Below are positions 31,584-40,627 of a stretch of 64,000 bases of DNA, in pieces. Location of the stretch: the NCBI RefSeq assembly GCF_035825295.1, contig NZ_JAYMGI010000002.1, positions 1,776,001 through 1,840,000 of the forward strand, written 5' to 3'. The position numbers were made by a program, and so were the translations under genes. Source of the DNA: Actinacidiphila sp. DG2A-62 (GTDB lineage: Bacteria > Actinomycetota > Actinomycetes > Streptomycetales > Streptomycetaceae). Each line of letters starts with the position of its first letter. Position 1 is the first letter of the stretch. Under the pieces are notes generated by a model, which worked only from the letters and a program-made list of their open reading frames with translations, did not search any database and was not told the origin of the DNA.

Positions 31584-31699
31584 CGCACACAACCCTGCAC
31601 ACAACATCTACACGCGTCCCCATGCTGCGATGACCTGCGGGAAAAGCAATTCACGCATCGTCGGAAAGTAAAGCGGAGGTATAGATTCCGGCGCCGTTC

Positions 31700-31728
31700 T
31701 TGTTGACGTGCGCTCGTCACAATACGGT
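31700..31728 (+). promoter_or_regulatory. Candidate promoter of the S53 peptidase gene
   Basis: TTGTTG (31700-31705), a 17-nt spacer and TACGGT (31723-31728). This would give a leader of about 80 nt before the TTG at 31817. Visual match only. Confidence 0.4.
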
Positions 31729-31816
31729 CGCCCGGTCACTTTGCTCACCGAATGCATCAGTGGCATCACACAACCCGCACGCACCATGCCCTTACCCCAC
31801 ACATGGAGGCATCAGC

Positions 31817-33135
31817 TTGCGATCGACCCTCACTCCGCGCGGCATACGCCGCGCCGGACTCGCCCTCACGGCAGCGGCGGCGGTGGCCGCGGCCGGGTTC
31901 GCCCTCTCCCCGCCGCGGGCGCGGCTCCCACCGCCCCCTCCACCGGTTCCTCCACCGGTTCCTCCACCGGTTCCTCCACCGGTTCCTCCGCCTCCTCCGC
32001 CCAGGCCGCGGCGTCCTCCGCGCACGGCCTGACCACCGAGCGCTCCTGCGCCGTGGCCACCGCGCCCGGCCAGATGGCCTGCAAGGCGCTCAAGGTCACC
32101 AGCGGGGTCGACTCGCTGGCCGTGTCGGCGCGCTCCAAGCACCCCGCGGCCACCCCCTCCGGCTACGGGCCCTCGGACCTGCGGAGCGCCTACGGCCTGC
32201 CCTCCTCCGGCGGCTCCGGCGCGACCGTGGCGATCGTCGACGCGTACGACGACCCGAACGCCGAGCAGGACCTGGCGACGTACCGCTCCACGTACGGGCT
32301 GCCGGAGTGCTCCACGGCCGACGGCTGCTTCCGGAAGGTCGGCCAGAGCGGCACCTCCTCGCTGCCGAGCGCCGACGCCGGCTGGGCCGAGGAGATCTCG
32401 CTCGACCTGGACATGGTCAGCGCGACCTGCCCGCAGTGCCACATCCTGCTGGTCGAGGCCGACTCCTCCTCGATGGGCGATCTCGGCGAGTCGGTGAACA
32501 CCGCCGTCTCGCTCGGCGCGAAGTACGTCTCCAACAGCTACGGCGGCGGCGAGTCCTCCGCGGACTCCTCCTACGACAGCTCGTACTTCGACCACCCGGG
32601 CGTGGCCATCACGGTCAGCTCCGGCGACAGCGGCTACGGCCCCGAGTACCCGGCCGCCTCGCGGTACGTCACCGCGGTCGGCGGCACCTCGCTGACCAAG
32701 GACTCCTCCAGCCGCGGCTGGACCGACGCGGTGTGGAGCGGCGCCGGCTCCGGCTGCGCGGCGTACGACGCCAAGCCGAGCTGGCAGACCGACGGCGACT
32801 GCGCCGAGCGGACCATCGCCGACGTCTCCGCGGTCGCCGACCCGGCGACCGGCGTCGCGGTCTACGACACCTACGGCTCGGACTCCGGCTGGGAGGTCTT
32901 CGGCGGCACCAGCGCCTCGTCGCCGATCATCGCCTCGGTCTACGCGCTGGCCGGCACTCCGTCCGCCGGCTCCTACCCGGCGTCGTTCCCGTACGCGCAC
33001 ACCGGGTCGCTCAACGACGTGACCAGCGGCTCGAACGGCTCCTGCTCGGGTTCGTACCTGTGCGGCGGCGCGAGCGGCTACGACGGCCCGAGCGGTCTGG
33101 GCACGCCGAACGGCACCGACGCCTTCGCCGGCTGA
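31817..33135 (+). CDS. Secreted S53-family (sedolisin-like) serine peptidase, frame-broken after the signal peptide
   Basis: Secreted peptidase, about 439 aa when the frame is restored. TTG at 31817 with GGAGG 8 nt upstream starts a signal peptide (LRSTLTPRGIRRAGLALTAA, then AAAVAAAGFALS). The body then continues in another frame with AAPTAPSTGSSTGSS. The break is at 31908-31911, where four C are read and five are needed. Catalytic elements of the Glu-Asp-Ser type are AEEISLDLDM (Glu and Asp), VSSGDSGYG (oxyanion Asp) and GGTSASSPI (Ser). A Ser/Thr/Gly repeat follows the signal peptide, and no full pro-kumamolisin domain is evident. The gene lies on the opposite strand inside the trp gene block. 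Confidence 0.85.
31941..31990 (+). repeat. 12-bp tandem repeat in the peptidase gene
   Basis: CACCGGTTCCTC repeated four times, encoding a (T-G-S-S) linker after the signal peptide. It keeps the reading frame. Confidence 0.8.
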
Positions 33136-33140
33136 CACGC

Positions 33141-33172
33141 CGTCGACACCGTCGACACCGTCGACGCCGCCG
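33141..33172. repeat. 9-bp repeats ACCGTCGAC after the peptidase gene
   Basis: Several copies of (C/A)CCGTCGAC in succession directly after the peptidase stop, each containing the palindrome GTCGAC. No function is evident. Confidence 0.6.
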
Positions 33173-33210
33173 ATGCCGTCGACTCCCACCCGCGTCGTCC
33201 GACGCGCACG

Positions 33211-33243
33211 GCGGGGCCGCCCCTTTCCCGGGGCGGCCCCGTC
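33211..33243. terminator. Bidirectional terminator between the S53 peptidase and trpE
   Basis: Long GC stem GGGGCCGCCCC / GGGGCGGCCCC with a short TTTC-containing loop, placed between two convergent genes (stops at 33135 and 33265). It should block read-through from both sides. Confidence 0.7.
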
Positions 33244-33264
33244 CGCGGGTCGGCGCGCCCGCGG

Positions 33265-34782
33265 TCAGCGGGCCGCCGCGCTCATCTCGCCCGCGACGGC
33301 GACCGCGCGCAGCACCGCCGCCGCCTTGTTGCCGCACTCGGTGTTCTCGGCCTCCGGGTCGGAGTCGGCGACCACGCCCGCGCCCGCCTGGACATAGGCG
33401 GTGCCGTCGCGCAGCAGCGCGGTGCGGATCGCGATCGCGGTGTCGGCATCGCCGGCGAAGTCCAGGTAGCCGACGCAGCCGCCGTACAGGCCGCGCTTGG
33501 TCGGCTCCAGCTCCTCGATGATCTGCATCGCGCGCGGCTTGGGCGCGCCGGACAGCGTCCCGGCCGGGAAGCAGGCGGTGAGCACGTCGAAGGCGGTGCG
33601 GCCGGGCGCGACCCGGCCGGTGACCGTGGAGACGATGTGCATCACGTGCGAGTACCGCTCGACCGACATGAAGTCGACCACCTCGACGCTGCCGGGCGCG
33701 CAGACCCGGCCCAGGTCGTTGCGGCCGAGGTCGACCAGCATCAGGTGCTCGGCGCGCTCCTTGGGGTCGGCGAGCAGCTCCTCGGCGAGCGCCGCGTCGG
33801 CCTGCGGGGTCGCGCCGCGCGGCCGGGTGCCGGCGATGGGGTGCAGCATCGCATGCCCGTCCTCGACCTTGACCAGCGCCTCCGGGCTGGAGCCGACGAC
33901 GTCGAAGCCGCCCTCGGGGCCGCCGTCCTCGCCGGGGAAGCGCAGCAGGTACATGTACGGGCTGGGGTTGGTGGCCCGCAGCACCCGGTAGACGTCGAGG
34001 GCGGCGGCCTCGCAGGCCATCTCGAACCGCTGCGAGGCGACCACCTGGAAGGCCTCGCCCGCCCTGATCCGCTCCTTGATGTCCTCGACCGCCGCCTTGT
34101 ACTCGTCGCCGCCGAAGGAGGCGCTGACGCCGAAGGACACGGTGGTCGGCAGCGCGGCGGGCGCGGTCGGGACCGGCCGGGACAGGTCCGCCTCCATCGC
34201 GTCGAGCCGGGCGACGGCGTCGGCGTACGCCTCGTCGACGCCGGTGTCCCGGTCGTTGTGGTTGATGGCGTTGGCGATCAGCAGGACGCTGCCGTCCCAG
34301 TGGTCCAGCACCGCCAGGTCCGAGGTGAGCATCATGGTCAGCTCGGGCAGCCGCAGCGAGTCGTAGGTGCTGTCCTCGATCCGCTCCAGCCGGCGGACGA
34401 TGTCGTAGCCCAGGTAGCCGACCATGCCGCCGGTGAACGGCGGCATGCCGGCGGTCAGGTCGCGCGGGGTGTGCAGCGCCTCCACGGTGGCGCGCAGCGC
34501 GGCCAGCGGGTCGCCGTCCACCGGCACGCCGACCGGCGGGGTGCCCAGCCAGTGCGCCTGCCCGTCGCGGACGGTGAGGGTGGCGGCGGAGCGGACCCCG
34601 ACGAAGGAGTAGCGGGACCAGCTCTTGCCGGTCTCCGCGGACTCCAGCAGGAAGGTGCCGACGCGCTCGGCCGCGAGCTTGCGGTAGAGGCCGACGGGGG
34701 TGTCGCCGTCCGCGAGGAGGCGGCGGCTGACCGGGATGACCCGCCGGTCGACCGCGAGTTTCCTGAAGGTGTCGAGGTCCAT
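33265..34782 (-). CDS. trpE: Anthranilate synthase component I
   Basis: Forms anthranilate from chorismate with glutamine amide nitrogen, the first step to tryptophan; 505 aa. The N-terminal domain contains FLLESAETG, the LLES motif that binds feedback-inhibiting tryptophan, and [19 protein letters not shown]. The chorismate domain shows [37 protein letters not shown], and the C-terminal [19 protein letters not shown]. The ATG at 34782 lies 11 nt after the hisI stop with AAGG upstream, so it is probably cotranscribed with hisI. There is no room for a leader peptide or attenuator. The glutaminase partner trpG is not in the window. Confidence 0.96.
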   Translation of the reverse strand: MDLDTFRKLAVDRRVIPVSRRLLADGDTPVGLYRKLAAERVGTFLLESAETGKSWSRYSFVGVRSAATLTVRDGQAHWLGTPPVGVPVDGDPLAALRATVEALHTPRDLTAGMPPFTGGMVGYLGYDIVRRLERIEDSTYDSLRLPELTMMLTSDLAVLDHWDGSVLLIANAINHNDRDTGVDEAYADAVARLDAMEADLSRPVPTAPAALPTTVSFGVSASFGGDEYKAAVEDIKERIRAGEAFQVVASQRFEMACEAAALDVYRVLRATNPSPYMYLLRFPGEDGGPEGGFDVVGSSPEALVKVEDGHAMLHPIAGTRPRGATPQADAALAEELLADPKERAEHLMLVDLGRNDLGRVCAPGSVEVVDFMSVERYSHVMHIVSTVTGRVAPGRTAFDVLTACFPAGTLSGAPKPRAMQIIEELEPTKRGLYGGCVGYLDFAGDADTAIAIRTALLRDGTAYVQAGAGVVADSDPEAENTECGNKAAAVLRAVAVAGEMSAAAR

Positions 34783-34793
34783 GGCCGCAGACC

Positions 34794-35186
34794 TTACTGC
34801 GCGGCGGGCCGCTGCGGCCCGGCCGTCCCACCGGCCGGCGCGGGCAGCAGCACGTCGGCGTCGAAGCAGGTGCGGTCGCCGGTGTGGCAGGCCGCGCCGA
34901 CCTGGTCGACGCGGACCAGCACGGTGTCGCCGTCGCAGTCCAGCGCCACCGACTTGACGTGCTGGACGTGCCCGGAGGTGTCGCCCTTGACCCAGTACTC
35001 GCCGCGGCTGCGGCTCCAGTACGTGCAGCGGCCGGTGGTCAGGGTGCGGTGCAGCGCCTCGGCGTCCATCCAGCCGAGCATGAGCACCTCCCCGGTGTCG
35101 TACTGCTGGGCGATGGCGGGGACCAGGCCGTCGGCGTTCCGCTTCAGGCGGGCGGCGATGGCGGGGTCGAGCGATGCGGCGGACAT
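34794..35186 (-). CDS. hisI: Phosphoribosyl-AMP cyclohydrolase
   Basis: Third step of histidine synthesis, zinc dependent, 130 aa. [33 protein letters not shown] and the metal ligands in [21 protein letters not shown] and CF are all in place. No fused phosphoribosyl-ATP pyrophosphohydrolase domain is present, so hisE must be elsewhere. Start ATG at 35186: GGAGG is only 1 nt away, while CAGAAT ends 6 nt upstream, so a leaderless mRNA is possible. It forms a unit with trpE and is divergent from the septum-formation-type gene at 35343. Confidence 0.94.
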   Translation of the reverse strand: MSAASLDPAIAARLKRNADGLVPAIAQQYDTGEVLMLGWMDAEALHRTLTTGRCTYWSRSRGEYWVKGDTSGHVQHVKSVALDCDGDTVLVRVDQVGAACHTGDRTCFDADVLLPAPAGGTAGPQRPAAQ

Positions 35187-35192
35187 GCCTCC

Positions 35193-35198
35193 ATTCTG
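35193..35198 (-). promoter_or_regulatory. Candidate -10 box for hisI-trpE
   Basis: Minus-strand CAGAAT separated by 6 nt from the hisI ATG. The intervening GGAGGC sits too close to the ATG for a normal ribosome binding site. Confidence 0.4.
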
Positions 35199-35342
35199 CC
35201 GCCGCCGCGCGGGCCGGGGACAACGCGTTCCCGGCCCGCGAACATGCCGATAACCGGCAAAGAGGACCCGGGAGTTGTGGTGAAGGTGTCCGACATCCGG
35301 TGTTCACTCGCCGATGTCACCCGTATGGGGCATCCTGCCTCC

Positions 35343-36302
35343 ATGGGTTTTCCTCCACCTCCGCCGAACGGTCCCACTCCACCCCCTGACCAGGGCGGAG
35401 GCTTCGGGCCGCCGCAGGGTTTCGGCCCTCCCCCGCCGCCTCCGCCGTCCGGCGGCGGCTACGGCTACCCGCAGCAGGGCGGCGGTGACCCGTACGGCTA
35501 TCCGCAGCAGCCGGGCGGCTACGGTCCGCCCGCCCCGCCCGGCCCCCCGATGCCGCCCGGCGGCGGCTACGGCGGTTACCCCGGTGGTCCGGCGGGCCCC
35601 GGCGGCTACCCGGGCGGTCCGGCGGGTCCGGGCGGCTACCCGCCGCCGCCCCCGCCGCCGAACAACAAGAAGCGCAACACCTGGATCGCGGTCGGCGTGG
35701 TCGTGGTGGTCGGCGCGATCATCGGCGTCGCGGTGGCGAGCAGCGGTGGCGGCGACGACAAGAAGGACGACGCCAAGCCGAAGAACTCGATCAGCGGCCT
35801 GCCGTCCGGCTTCCCCACCGGTCTGCCGACCGACCTGCCGTCGTCCGACGACTCACTGCCCTCCGACGACCCGTCGCTCGACGTGCCGACGATACCGAGC
35901 TTCACCGAGCCGGAGACCGAGCCGACGCCCACCTCGACCGAGAAGATCGTGCCCTACGTGGTGCTCTCGCCCGGCCAGTGCTTCGACGCGCCGACGCTGA
36001 CGCCCTCGGTGGACAAGGTGACGACCCGCTCGTGCAGTTCCGCGCACGACGCGCAGGTGGTGGCGAACGAGACCCTGTCCGGCTCGTTCACCAGCGACGA
36101 GGAGATCCAGCAGAAGGCGCTGGAGCTGTGCACGGTGGACGCGAAGAAGCACCTGCCGCACGACAGCCGCACGTACTACCCGTACGCGCTGTTCCCGAAG
36201 CTGGTCACCTATCAGCTGCAGAACCGCAAGACGGTCACCTGCTCGCTGACCCGCAACAACGGCACCACCGGCACGAAGTTGTACAGCACTCTCGGCCAGT
36301 GA
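35343..36302 (+). CDS. Pro/Gly/Tyr-rich membrane protein with septum-formation-type extracellular domain
   Basis: 319 aa. Residues 1-105 are a disordered Pro/Gly/Tyr-rich cytoplasmic region with repeats such as GGYGYPQQ and GGYPGGPAGPGGYPGG. A single transmembrane helix follows (about 112-132, TWIAVGVVVVVGAIIGVAVA). Outside is an acidic Ser/Pro linker and a domain with VVLSPGQCFDAPTL, TTRSCSSAHDAQVVANE and LELCTVDAKKHL, resembling the septum formation family. The paired cysteines probably form disulfides. I chose the ATG at 35343; a second ATG six codons upstream is possible, and neither has a good ribosome binding site. Role unknown. Confidence 0.78.
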   Translation: MGFPPPPPNGPTPPPDQGGGFGPPQGFGPPPPPPPSGGGYGYPQQGGGDPYGYPQQPGGYGPPAPPGPPMPPGGGYGGYPGGPAGPGGYPGGPAGPGGYPPPPPPPNNKKRNTWIAVGVVVVVGAIIGVAVASSGGGDDKKDDAKPKNSISGLPSGFPTGLPTDLPSSDDSLPSDDPSLDVPTIPSFTEPETEPTPTSTEKIVPYVVLSPGQCFDAPTLTPSVDKVTTRSCSSAHDAQVVANETLSGSFTSDEEIQQKALELCTVDAKKHLPHDSRTYYPYALFPKLVTYQLQNRKTVTCSLTRNNGTTGTKLYSTLGQ

Positions 36303-36328
36303 GCCCGCCGGGCGGCGGACCGGCGGCC

Positions 36329-36334
36329 TACGCT
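36329..36334 (+). promoter_or_regulatory. Candidate -10 box for leaderless TIGR03085-like mRNA
   Basis: TACGCT ends 6 nt before the ATG at 36341, the same hexamer and spacing seen before pyk. The intervening bases GGGGGC are not a well-placed Shine-Dalgarno sequence. Confidence 0.5.
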
Positions 36335-36340
36335 GGGGGC

Positions 36341-36973
36341 ATGTCGACTCATGCGCTGCGTGAACGCCTGCTGCTCGCCGACCTGCTGGAGCAGTCGGGG
36401 CCCGACGCGCCGACGTTGTGCGAGGGGTGGACGACGCTGGACCTGGCCGCGCACCTGGTGGTGCGCGAGCGCCGCGGCGACGCGGCGGCCGGCATCGTCA
36501 TCCCGCAACTGGCCGACCGGCTGGAGCGGGTGCGCCGGGAGTACGCCGCCCGGCCGTACGCGGAGCTGGTCCGGCTGTTCCGGTCCGGGCCGCCGCGGCT
36601 GTCGCCGTTCGCCCTCAAACAGGTCGACGAGGCGGCCAACGGCGTGGAGTTCTACGTGCACGGCGAGGACGTCCGGCGCGCGGCGAAGGACTGGACCCCG
36701 CGGGTCGTGGACCCGGTCTTCGCCGACTCGATCTGGTCCCGCCTGGAGCGCACGGCCCGGCTGCTGGCCCGCCGCTCCCCGGTGGGCCTGGTGCTGCGCC
36801 GCCCCGACGGCCAGACCGTGGTCGCCCACAAGGGCTCGCCGGTGGTGACGGTCACCGGCGAGCCCGCGGAGCTGGCGATGTTCGTCTCCGGCCGCCAGTC
36901 GGTGGCCCGGGTCGACCTCCAGGGCGAGGACGCGGCGATCGCCAAGGCGACCGGCGCGCGGCTGGCGCTCTAG
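36341..36973 (+). CDS. TIGR03085/maleylpyruvate-isomerase-like family protein
   Basis: 210 aa, cytoplasmic. The opening RERLLLADLLEQSGPDAPTL and CEGWTTLDLAAHLVVRERRGD matches the four-helix DinB/mycothiol-dependent maleylpyruvate isomerase N-terminal fold, in which a helix-borne HLVVRE histidine contributes a metal site. FYVHGEDVRRA in the middle supplies another conserved histidine. The C-terminal half resembles the sterol-carrier-like part (VTVTGEPAELAMFVSGRQSV). It may use mycothiol, but no substrate can be inferred. Confidence 0.75.
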   Translation: MSTHALRERLLLADLLEQSGPDAPTLCEGWTTLDLAAHLVVRERRGDAAAGIVIPQLADRLERVRREYAARPYAELVRLFRSGPPRLSPFALKQVDEAANGVEFYVHGEDVRRAAKDWTPRVVDPVFADSIWSRLERTARLLARRSPVGLVLRRPDGQTVVAHKGSPVVTVTGEPAELAMFVSGRQSVARVDLQGEDAAIAKATGARLAL

Positions 36974-37009
36974 CTCTGCCGCGCGCCGGCCGGTGGGCGG
37001 TACCGTCCG

Positions 37010-37717
37010 GTGACGCTGGCGATGCAGGCGTGGTTCGGCGGTGGAGCCCTGGCCGTCGGCATGGCCGCCGGTGTGGCCGTCGGCACGTGGTGGCCCCTGG
37101 CGGTGGCCGTCGTCGTGGCGGTCGCGGCCGGGATCGCCTACGGGCGCCTGGCGCCGGTCCAGGGCCTGCAAGCAGTGCTGGTGTATCAGGGCGGCCTGCT
37201 CCTCGCCGCCCAGGCAGGGCCCGATCGGGTCATCCCCTGGGACGACATCCGGGCCACCGAGTACGCCCCGGAGAGCTACCGGGACGAGCGTCTGGGTGCC
37301 GCCCAGACCCGGACCACTCGCACCTACGAGCGGGGCACGATCTGGACGGCGGGGGCCGCCGGGCCGGTCACTCTGCTGCACGTGCGGCGCATGACCCGGC
37401 TGTTCGAACAGATCGACGACCGGATCGTTCCGGCCATCCAGGTCGACCTCGAGGAGACGCTGCGTGCCGAGGGACGGGTCGAGTTCGATCGAGGTCGGCT
37501 CACCGTCACCCCTGCCGGGCTCGTCCACACGCCGCCGTACGGGGAGGGCGGGGAGTTCACGTGGTCGCAGGTGCGGTCCGTGAAGGCGTCGAGCCACGGC
37601 GAGCTGGAGATCAAGGTGACGGGCGGGCCTCCCATCGGACTCGGACTGTTGAACGCCCGGGCGACCGCGGAATTCATCGAGGAGCTGCGCTCGGCGGGCC
37701 ACGGCGACAGGCCCTGA
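37010..37717 (+). CDS. Hypothetical membrane protein with PH-like domain
   Basis: 235 aa from the GTG at 37010; an in-frame ATG at 37022 is an equally possible start, and neither has a clear ribosome binding site. Two hydrophobic helices (about residues 8-45) precede a mostly beta-strand soluble region, beginning VLVYQGGLLLAAQAGPDRVIPWDDI and containing a second half-repeat GGEFTWSQVRSVKASSHGELEI. The pattern of a tryptophan in PWDDI and TWSQV suggests a duplicated PH-like (DUF6585-like) fold. I do not recognise a specific family. It is flanked by genes on the same strand without tight coupling. Confidence 0.65.
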   Translation: MTLAMQAWFGGGALAVGMAAGVAVGTWWPLAVAVVVAVAAGIAYGRLAPVQGLQAVLVYQGGLLLAAQAGPDRVIPWDDIRATEYAPESYRDERLGAAQTRTTRTYERGTIWTAGAAGPVTLLHVRRMTRLFEQIDDRIVPAIQVDLEETLRAEGRVEFDRGRLTVTPAGLVHTPPYGEGGEFTWSQVRSVKASSHGELEIKVTGGPPIGLGLLNARATAEFIEELRSAGHGDRP

Positions 37718-37873
37718 CAGCCGGGGCCGGAGCCCCCTGTCGTGCACCGCGTCACGGGCCGCTGACCACGCGGCGCGGACCGCATCGGTCGGCGACCTTC
37801 TTCGTGTATCTCTCAGGTCGCGATCCGGGGTGATCGGGTCCCTGGCGGGCCGGGGCCCGGCAGGATGGCGGGC

Positions 37874-38500
37874 ATGTCCTACGACGGCACCCGCGCGCAT
37901 CTGACCGGGCCAGGGGATCTGCCGCCCCTGGTGGAGCGCGCCGCGCGGACCGCGCGGCATCTCGGCTTCCCGTATTCGTGCCGGCCGGAGCAGGGGCGAC
38001 TGCTGCGGGCGCTGGCGGCCGGGGCGCGGCGGATCGGCGAGACCGGTACCGGGTGCGGCGTGGGGCTGGCCTGGCTGGTCTCGGGGATGCCGCGGGGCGC
38101 GACCGCGGTGAGCGTCGAGCGCGACGAGACGCGGGCCGCGACCGCCGCGGCGCTCTTCGCCGAGCTGGCGCCCGCGGTCGCCGTGGAGTGCGCCGACTGG
38201 ACCGCGATCGCCGCCCACGGCCCCTTCGACCTGCTGGTCCTGGACGGCGGCGGCCGGCACAAGACCGCGGCGGAGGCCGGAGCGGGGCCCGACCCCGCCG
38301 ACCTGCTGCGGCCGGGCGGCGTGCTGGTGATCGACGACTTCACGCCGTCCCCGGCCTGGCCGCCGCGGTACGACGGCGGGCCCGACCAGGCCCGCATGCA
38401 CTGGCTGGGCCACCCGGCGCTGCGCACCGTGGAGCTACCGCTCGCGCCGGACCTGGCGGTCCTGGTCGCGACCCGCCGTCTGGAGGGCGACGCACCCTGA
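37874..38500 (+). CDS. Class I SAM-dependent methyltransferase (O-methyltransferase-like)
   Basis: 208 aa. The SAM-binding motif I is GETGTGCGVGLAWL, followed by the acidic residue at the end of strand 2 (VSVERDE), an acidic pocket in AHGPFDLLVLDGGG, and LLRPGGVLVIDDFTP as the post-motif strand. The layout resembles catechol/caffeoyl-CoA O-methyltransferases (YrrM-like). I prefer the ATG at 37874; the ATG at 37865 has no usable ribosome binding site. Its stop lies 10 nt from the convergent hisF stop, with no terminator hairpin between them. Confidence 0.8.
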   Translation: MSYDGTRAHLTGPGDLPPLVERAARTARHLGFPYSCRPEQGRLLRALAAGARRIGETGTGCGVGLAWLVSGMPRGATAVSVERDETRAATAAALFAELAPAVAVECADWTAIAAHGPFDLLVLDGGGRHKTAAEAGAGPDPADLLRPGGVLVIDDFTPSPAWPPRYDGGPDQARMHWLGHPALRTVELPLAPDLAVLVATRRLEGDAP

Positions 38501-38510
38501 CGGCGGTGGG

Positions 38511-39266
38511 TCAGCGGACCGGGTGGCCCGCCTCCCGCAGCGCGGACTTGACCTCCGCGATGCGCAGATCGCCGAAGTGGAAGACCGACGCCGCGAGCAC
38601 CGCGTCCGCGCCCGCCGCGATGGCCGGGGCGAAGTCCTCCCGGCGGCCCGCGCCGCCCGAGGCGATCACCGGGACGCCGACGTGCTCGCGGACCGCCGCG
38701 ATCATCTCGGTGTCGTAGCCGTCCTTGGTGCCGTCCGCGTCCATCGAGTTGAGCAGGATCTCGCCGGCGCCCAGCTCCGCGGCCCGGTGCGCCCACTCGA
38801 CCGCGTCGATGCCGGTGCCGCGCCGGCCGCCGTGCGTGGTGACCTCGAAGCCGCCGGCCGGGGTGCGCCGGGCGTCCACCGAGAGGACCAGCACCTGGCT
38901 GCCGAACCGCTCGGCGATCTCCCGGATCAGCTCGGGCCGGGAGATCGCCGCGGTGTTGACGCCGACCTTGTCCGCCCCGGCCCGCAGCAGCCGGTCCACG
39001 TCGTCCGCGCTGCGCACCCCGCCACCCACGGTCAGCGGGATGAAGACCTGCTCGGCGGTGCGCCGCACCACGTCGTACGTGGTGGCGCGGTCGCCGGAGG
39101 AGGCGGTGATGTCCAGGAAGGTCAGCTCGTCCGCGCCCTCCGCGTCGTACAGCTTGGCCATCTCGACCGGGTCGCCGGCGTCCCGCAGGTTCTGGAAGTT
39201 GACGCCCTTGACCACCCGCCCGGCGTCCACGTCCAGGCAGGGGATGACTCGGACCGCGAGGCTCAT
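38511..39266 (-). CDS. hisF: Imidazole glycerol phosphate synthase cyclase subunit
   Basis: Uses ammonia delivered by HisH to form imidazole glycerol phosphate and AICAR; 251 aa TIM barrel. The half-barrel repeats and catalytic Asp residues are visible in [18 protein letters not shown] and [16 protein letters not shown]. Phosphate sites are VGGGVRS, GVNTAA and VIASGGAG. The ATG at 39266 overlaps the RidA-family gene by 4 nt (ATGA). It is the last gene of the his operon. Confidence 0.97.
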   Translation of the reverse strand: MSLAVRVIPCLDVDAGRVVKGVNFQNLRDAGDPVEMAKLYDAEGADELTFLDITASSGDRATTYDVVRRTAEQVFIPLTVGGGVRSADDVDRLLRAGADKVGVNTAAISRPELIREIAERFGSQVLVLSVDARRTPAGGFEVTTHGGRRGTGIDAVEWAHRAAELGAGEILLNSMDADGTKDGYDTEMIAAVREHVGVPVIASGGAGRREDFAPAIAAGADAVLAASVFHFGDLRIAEVKSALREAGHPVR

Positions 39267-39745
39267 CGCGCGCCCTCCCCTTCATCGGCTCCGTCGGCTC
39301 CGTCGGCGTCATCGGCTCCGTCGGCTCCGTCGCGGCCCGCGCCGCCGCCCGCGCCCGCCCACGCCTCGATCTCCACCTCGACCAGCACCCGCGAGTCCAC
39401 GAAGCCGGCCACCAGCACCGTCGTCGCGGCCGGCGGGGCCGCGCCGAACAGCTCGCGGTGCGCGCGGCCCACCTCGTCCGCGTCCCGGGCATGGGTCAGA
39501 TACATCCGGGTGCGCACCACGTCGGCGGCGCCGAGCCCGAACGGCTCCAGCGCGGCCAGCGCCGCGCCGAAGGCGCTCAGCGCCTGCTCGTACGGCTCGT
39601 CCTCGCCTGCGCCGATGCCGCCGGGCGCCGGCTTCGTCCCCGAGACGATCACCCGGTCCCCCGCCGCCACCGCGCGCGCAGCGCCGATCGCCTCTTCCCA
39701 CGGGCTGTCCGAGCGCTGACGGCGTACTTCCCGGCTGGACGTCAT
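39263..39745 (-). CDS. RidA/YjgF/YER057c family protein within the his operon
   Basis: 160 aa. The core reads [34 protein letters not shown] and [10 protein letters not shown], and ends [12 protein letters not shown] with the conserved Glu of the family. Enamine/imine deaminases of this family clear reactive PLP-derived intermediates. The ATG at 39745 overlaps hisA by 4 nt, and its stop overlaps hisF by 4 nt, so it is fully embedded in the operon. The last 28 or so residues are a Gly/Ala/Asp low-complexity tail. A conserved arginine equivalent to RidA Arg105 falls in VVRTRMYL, but I cannot confirm catalytic competence. Confidence 0.85.
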   Translation of the reverse strand: MTSSREVRRQRSDSPWEEAIGAARAVAAGDRVIVSGTKPAPGGIGAGEDEPYEQALSAFGAALAALEPFGLGAADVVRTRMYLTHARDADEVGRAHRELFGAAPPAATTVLVAGFVDSRVLVEVEIEAWAGAGGGAGRDGADGADDADGADGADEGEGAR

Positions 39746-40467
39746 GCTGACACTGCCTCCAGGGCTTCTTCGAGGGTGAAAGCCTTCGCATAGAGGGCCT
39801 TTCCGACGATCGCGCCCTCCACACCCGACGGGACCAGCGAGGCGATGGCCCGCAGGTCGTCGAGGCTGGAGACGCCGCCGGAGGCCACCACCGGGCGGTC
39901 GGTGGCCGCGCAGACGTTGCGCAGCAGTTCCAGGTTGGGACCCTGCAGGGTGCCGTCCTTGGCGATGTCGGTGACCACGTAGCGGGCGCAGCCCTCGGCG
40001 TCCAGGCGGGCCAGCGTCTCGTAGAGGTCGCCGCCGTCGCGGGTCCAGCCGCGGCCGCGCAGCGTGGTGCCGCGCACGTCGAGGCCGACCGCGATCCGGT
40101 CGCCGTGCTCGGCGATGACCTTGGCGACCCACTCCGGCGTCTCCAGGGCGGCGGTGCCGAGGTTGACCCGGGTGCAGCCGGTGGCCAGGGCGGCGGCGAG
40201 GGTGTCGTCGTCGCGGATGCCGCCGGACAGCTCGACCTTGATGTCCATGGAACGGGCCACCTCGCCGATCAGCCGGCGGTTGTCGCCGGTGCCGAAGGCC
40301 GCGTCGAGGTCCACCAGGTGCAGCCACTGCGCGCCGGCCTGCTGCCAGGCCAGGGCGGCGGCGAGCGGGTCGCCGTACGACGTCTCGGAGCCGGATTCGC
40401 CGTGCACCAGGCGGACGGCCTGGCCGTCGCGGACGTCGACGGCGGGGAGGAGTTCGAGCGTGCTCAT
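39742..40467 (-). CDS. priA: Bifunctional phosphoribosyl isomerase (HisA/PriA)
   Basis: 241 aa. It isomerises ProFAR for histidine and, in actinomycetes, also phosphoribosylanthranilate for tryptophan. The two catalytic aspartates are in [15 protein letters not shown] and [17 protein letters not shown], with [10 protein letters not shown] and [13 protein letters not shown] as phosphate loops. The conserved RG in [17 protein letters not shown] matches the PriA loop. No trpF gene is present beside the trp cluster, which supports dual use. It overlaps the RidA-family gene by 4 nt. About 160 nt separate it from hisH. Confidence 0.95.
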   Translation of the reverse strand: MSTLELLPAVDVRDGQAVRLVHGESGSETSYGDPLAAALAWQQAGAQWLHLVDLDAAFGTGDNRRLIGEVARSMDIKVELSGGIRDDDTLAAALATGCTRVNLGTAALETPEWVAKVIAEHGDRIAVGLDVRGTTLRGRGWTRDGGDLYETLARLDAEGCARYVVTDIAKDGTLQGPNLELLRNVCAATDRPVVASGGVSSLDDLRAIASLVPSGVEGAIVGKALYAKAFTLEEALEAVSA

Positions 40468-40627
40468 CGGATGCGGGTTCCTCGGGCGTAGGCGGCGGGC
40501 ACGGGCGTGGACGGGGGCGGAGGCGTTGATCGGGGCGCTGATACGAGCGTTGCGGGTGGGTCGCAGGCGGGTCGGGGGCCGGGCGGGCAGAGGCCGGGCG
40601 CGGGGCCCGGCGCGCGGGCCGCGCGGC

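Larger units (their letters stand above)
31389..31816. other. Divergent regulatory region with repeats
   Basis: 428 nt without a gene. Contents: tandem-like copies of CCGCGATACCGCCGCGA at about 31477-31517; the palindrome GGAAAT-CC-ATTTCC (31570-31583); direct repeats GCACACAAC (31585-31593 and 31597-31605); a 9-bp inverted repeat TTTCCCGCA (31579-31587) / TGCGGGAAA (31636-31644); and a candidate promoter for the peptidase at 31700-31728. AT content is clearly above that of the surroundings from 31560 to 31760. Confidence 0.55.

Noticed and set aside
34783-34793. Leader peptide or attenuator before trpE
   Set aside because: Only 11 nt separate the hisI stop and the trpE start, so there is no room for Trp codons or alternative hairpins.
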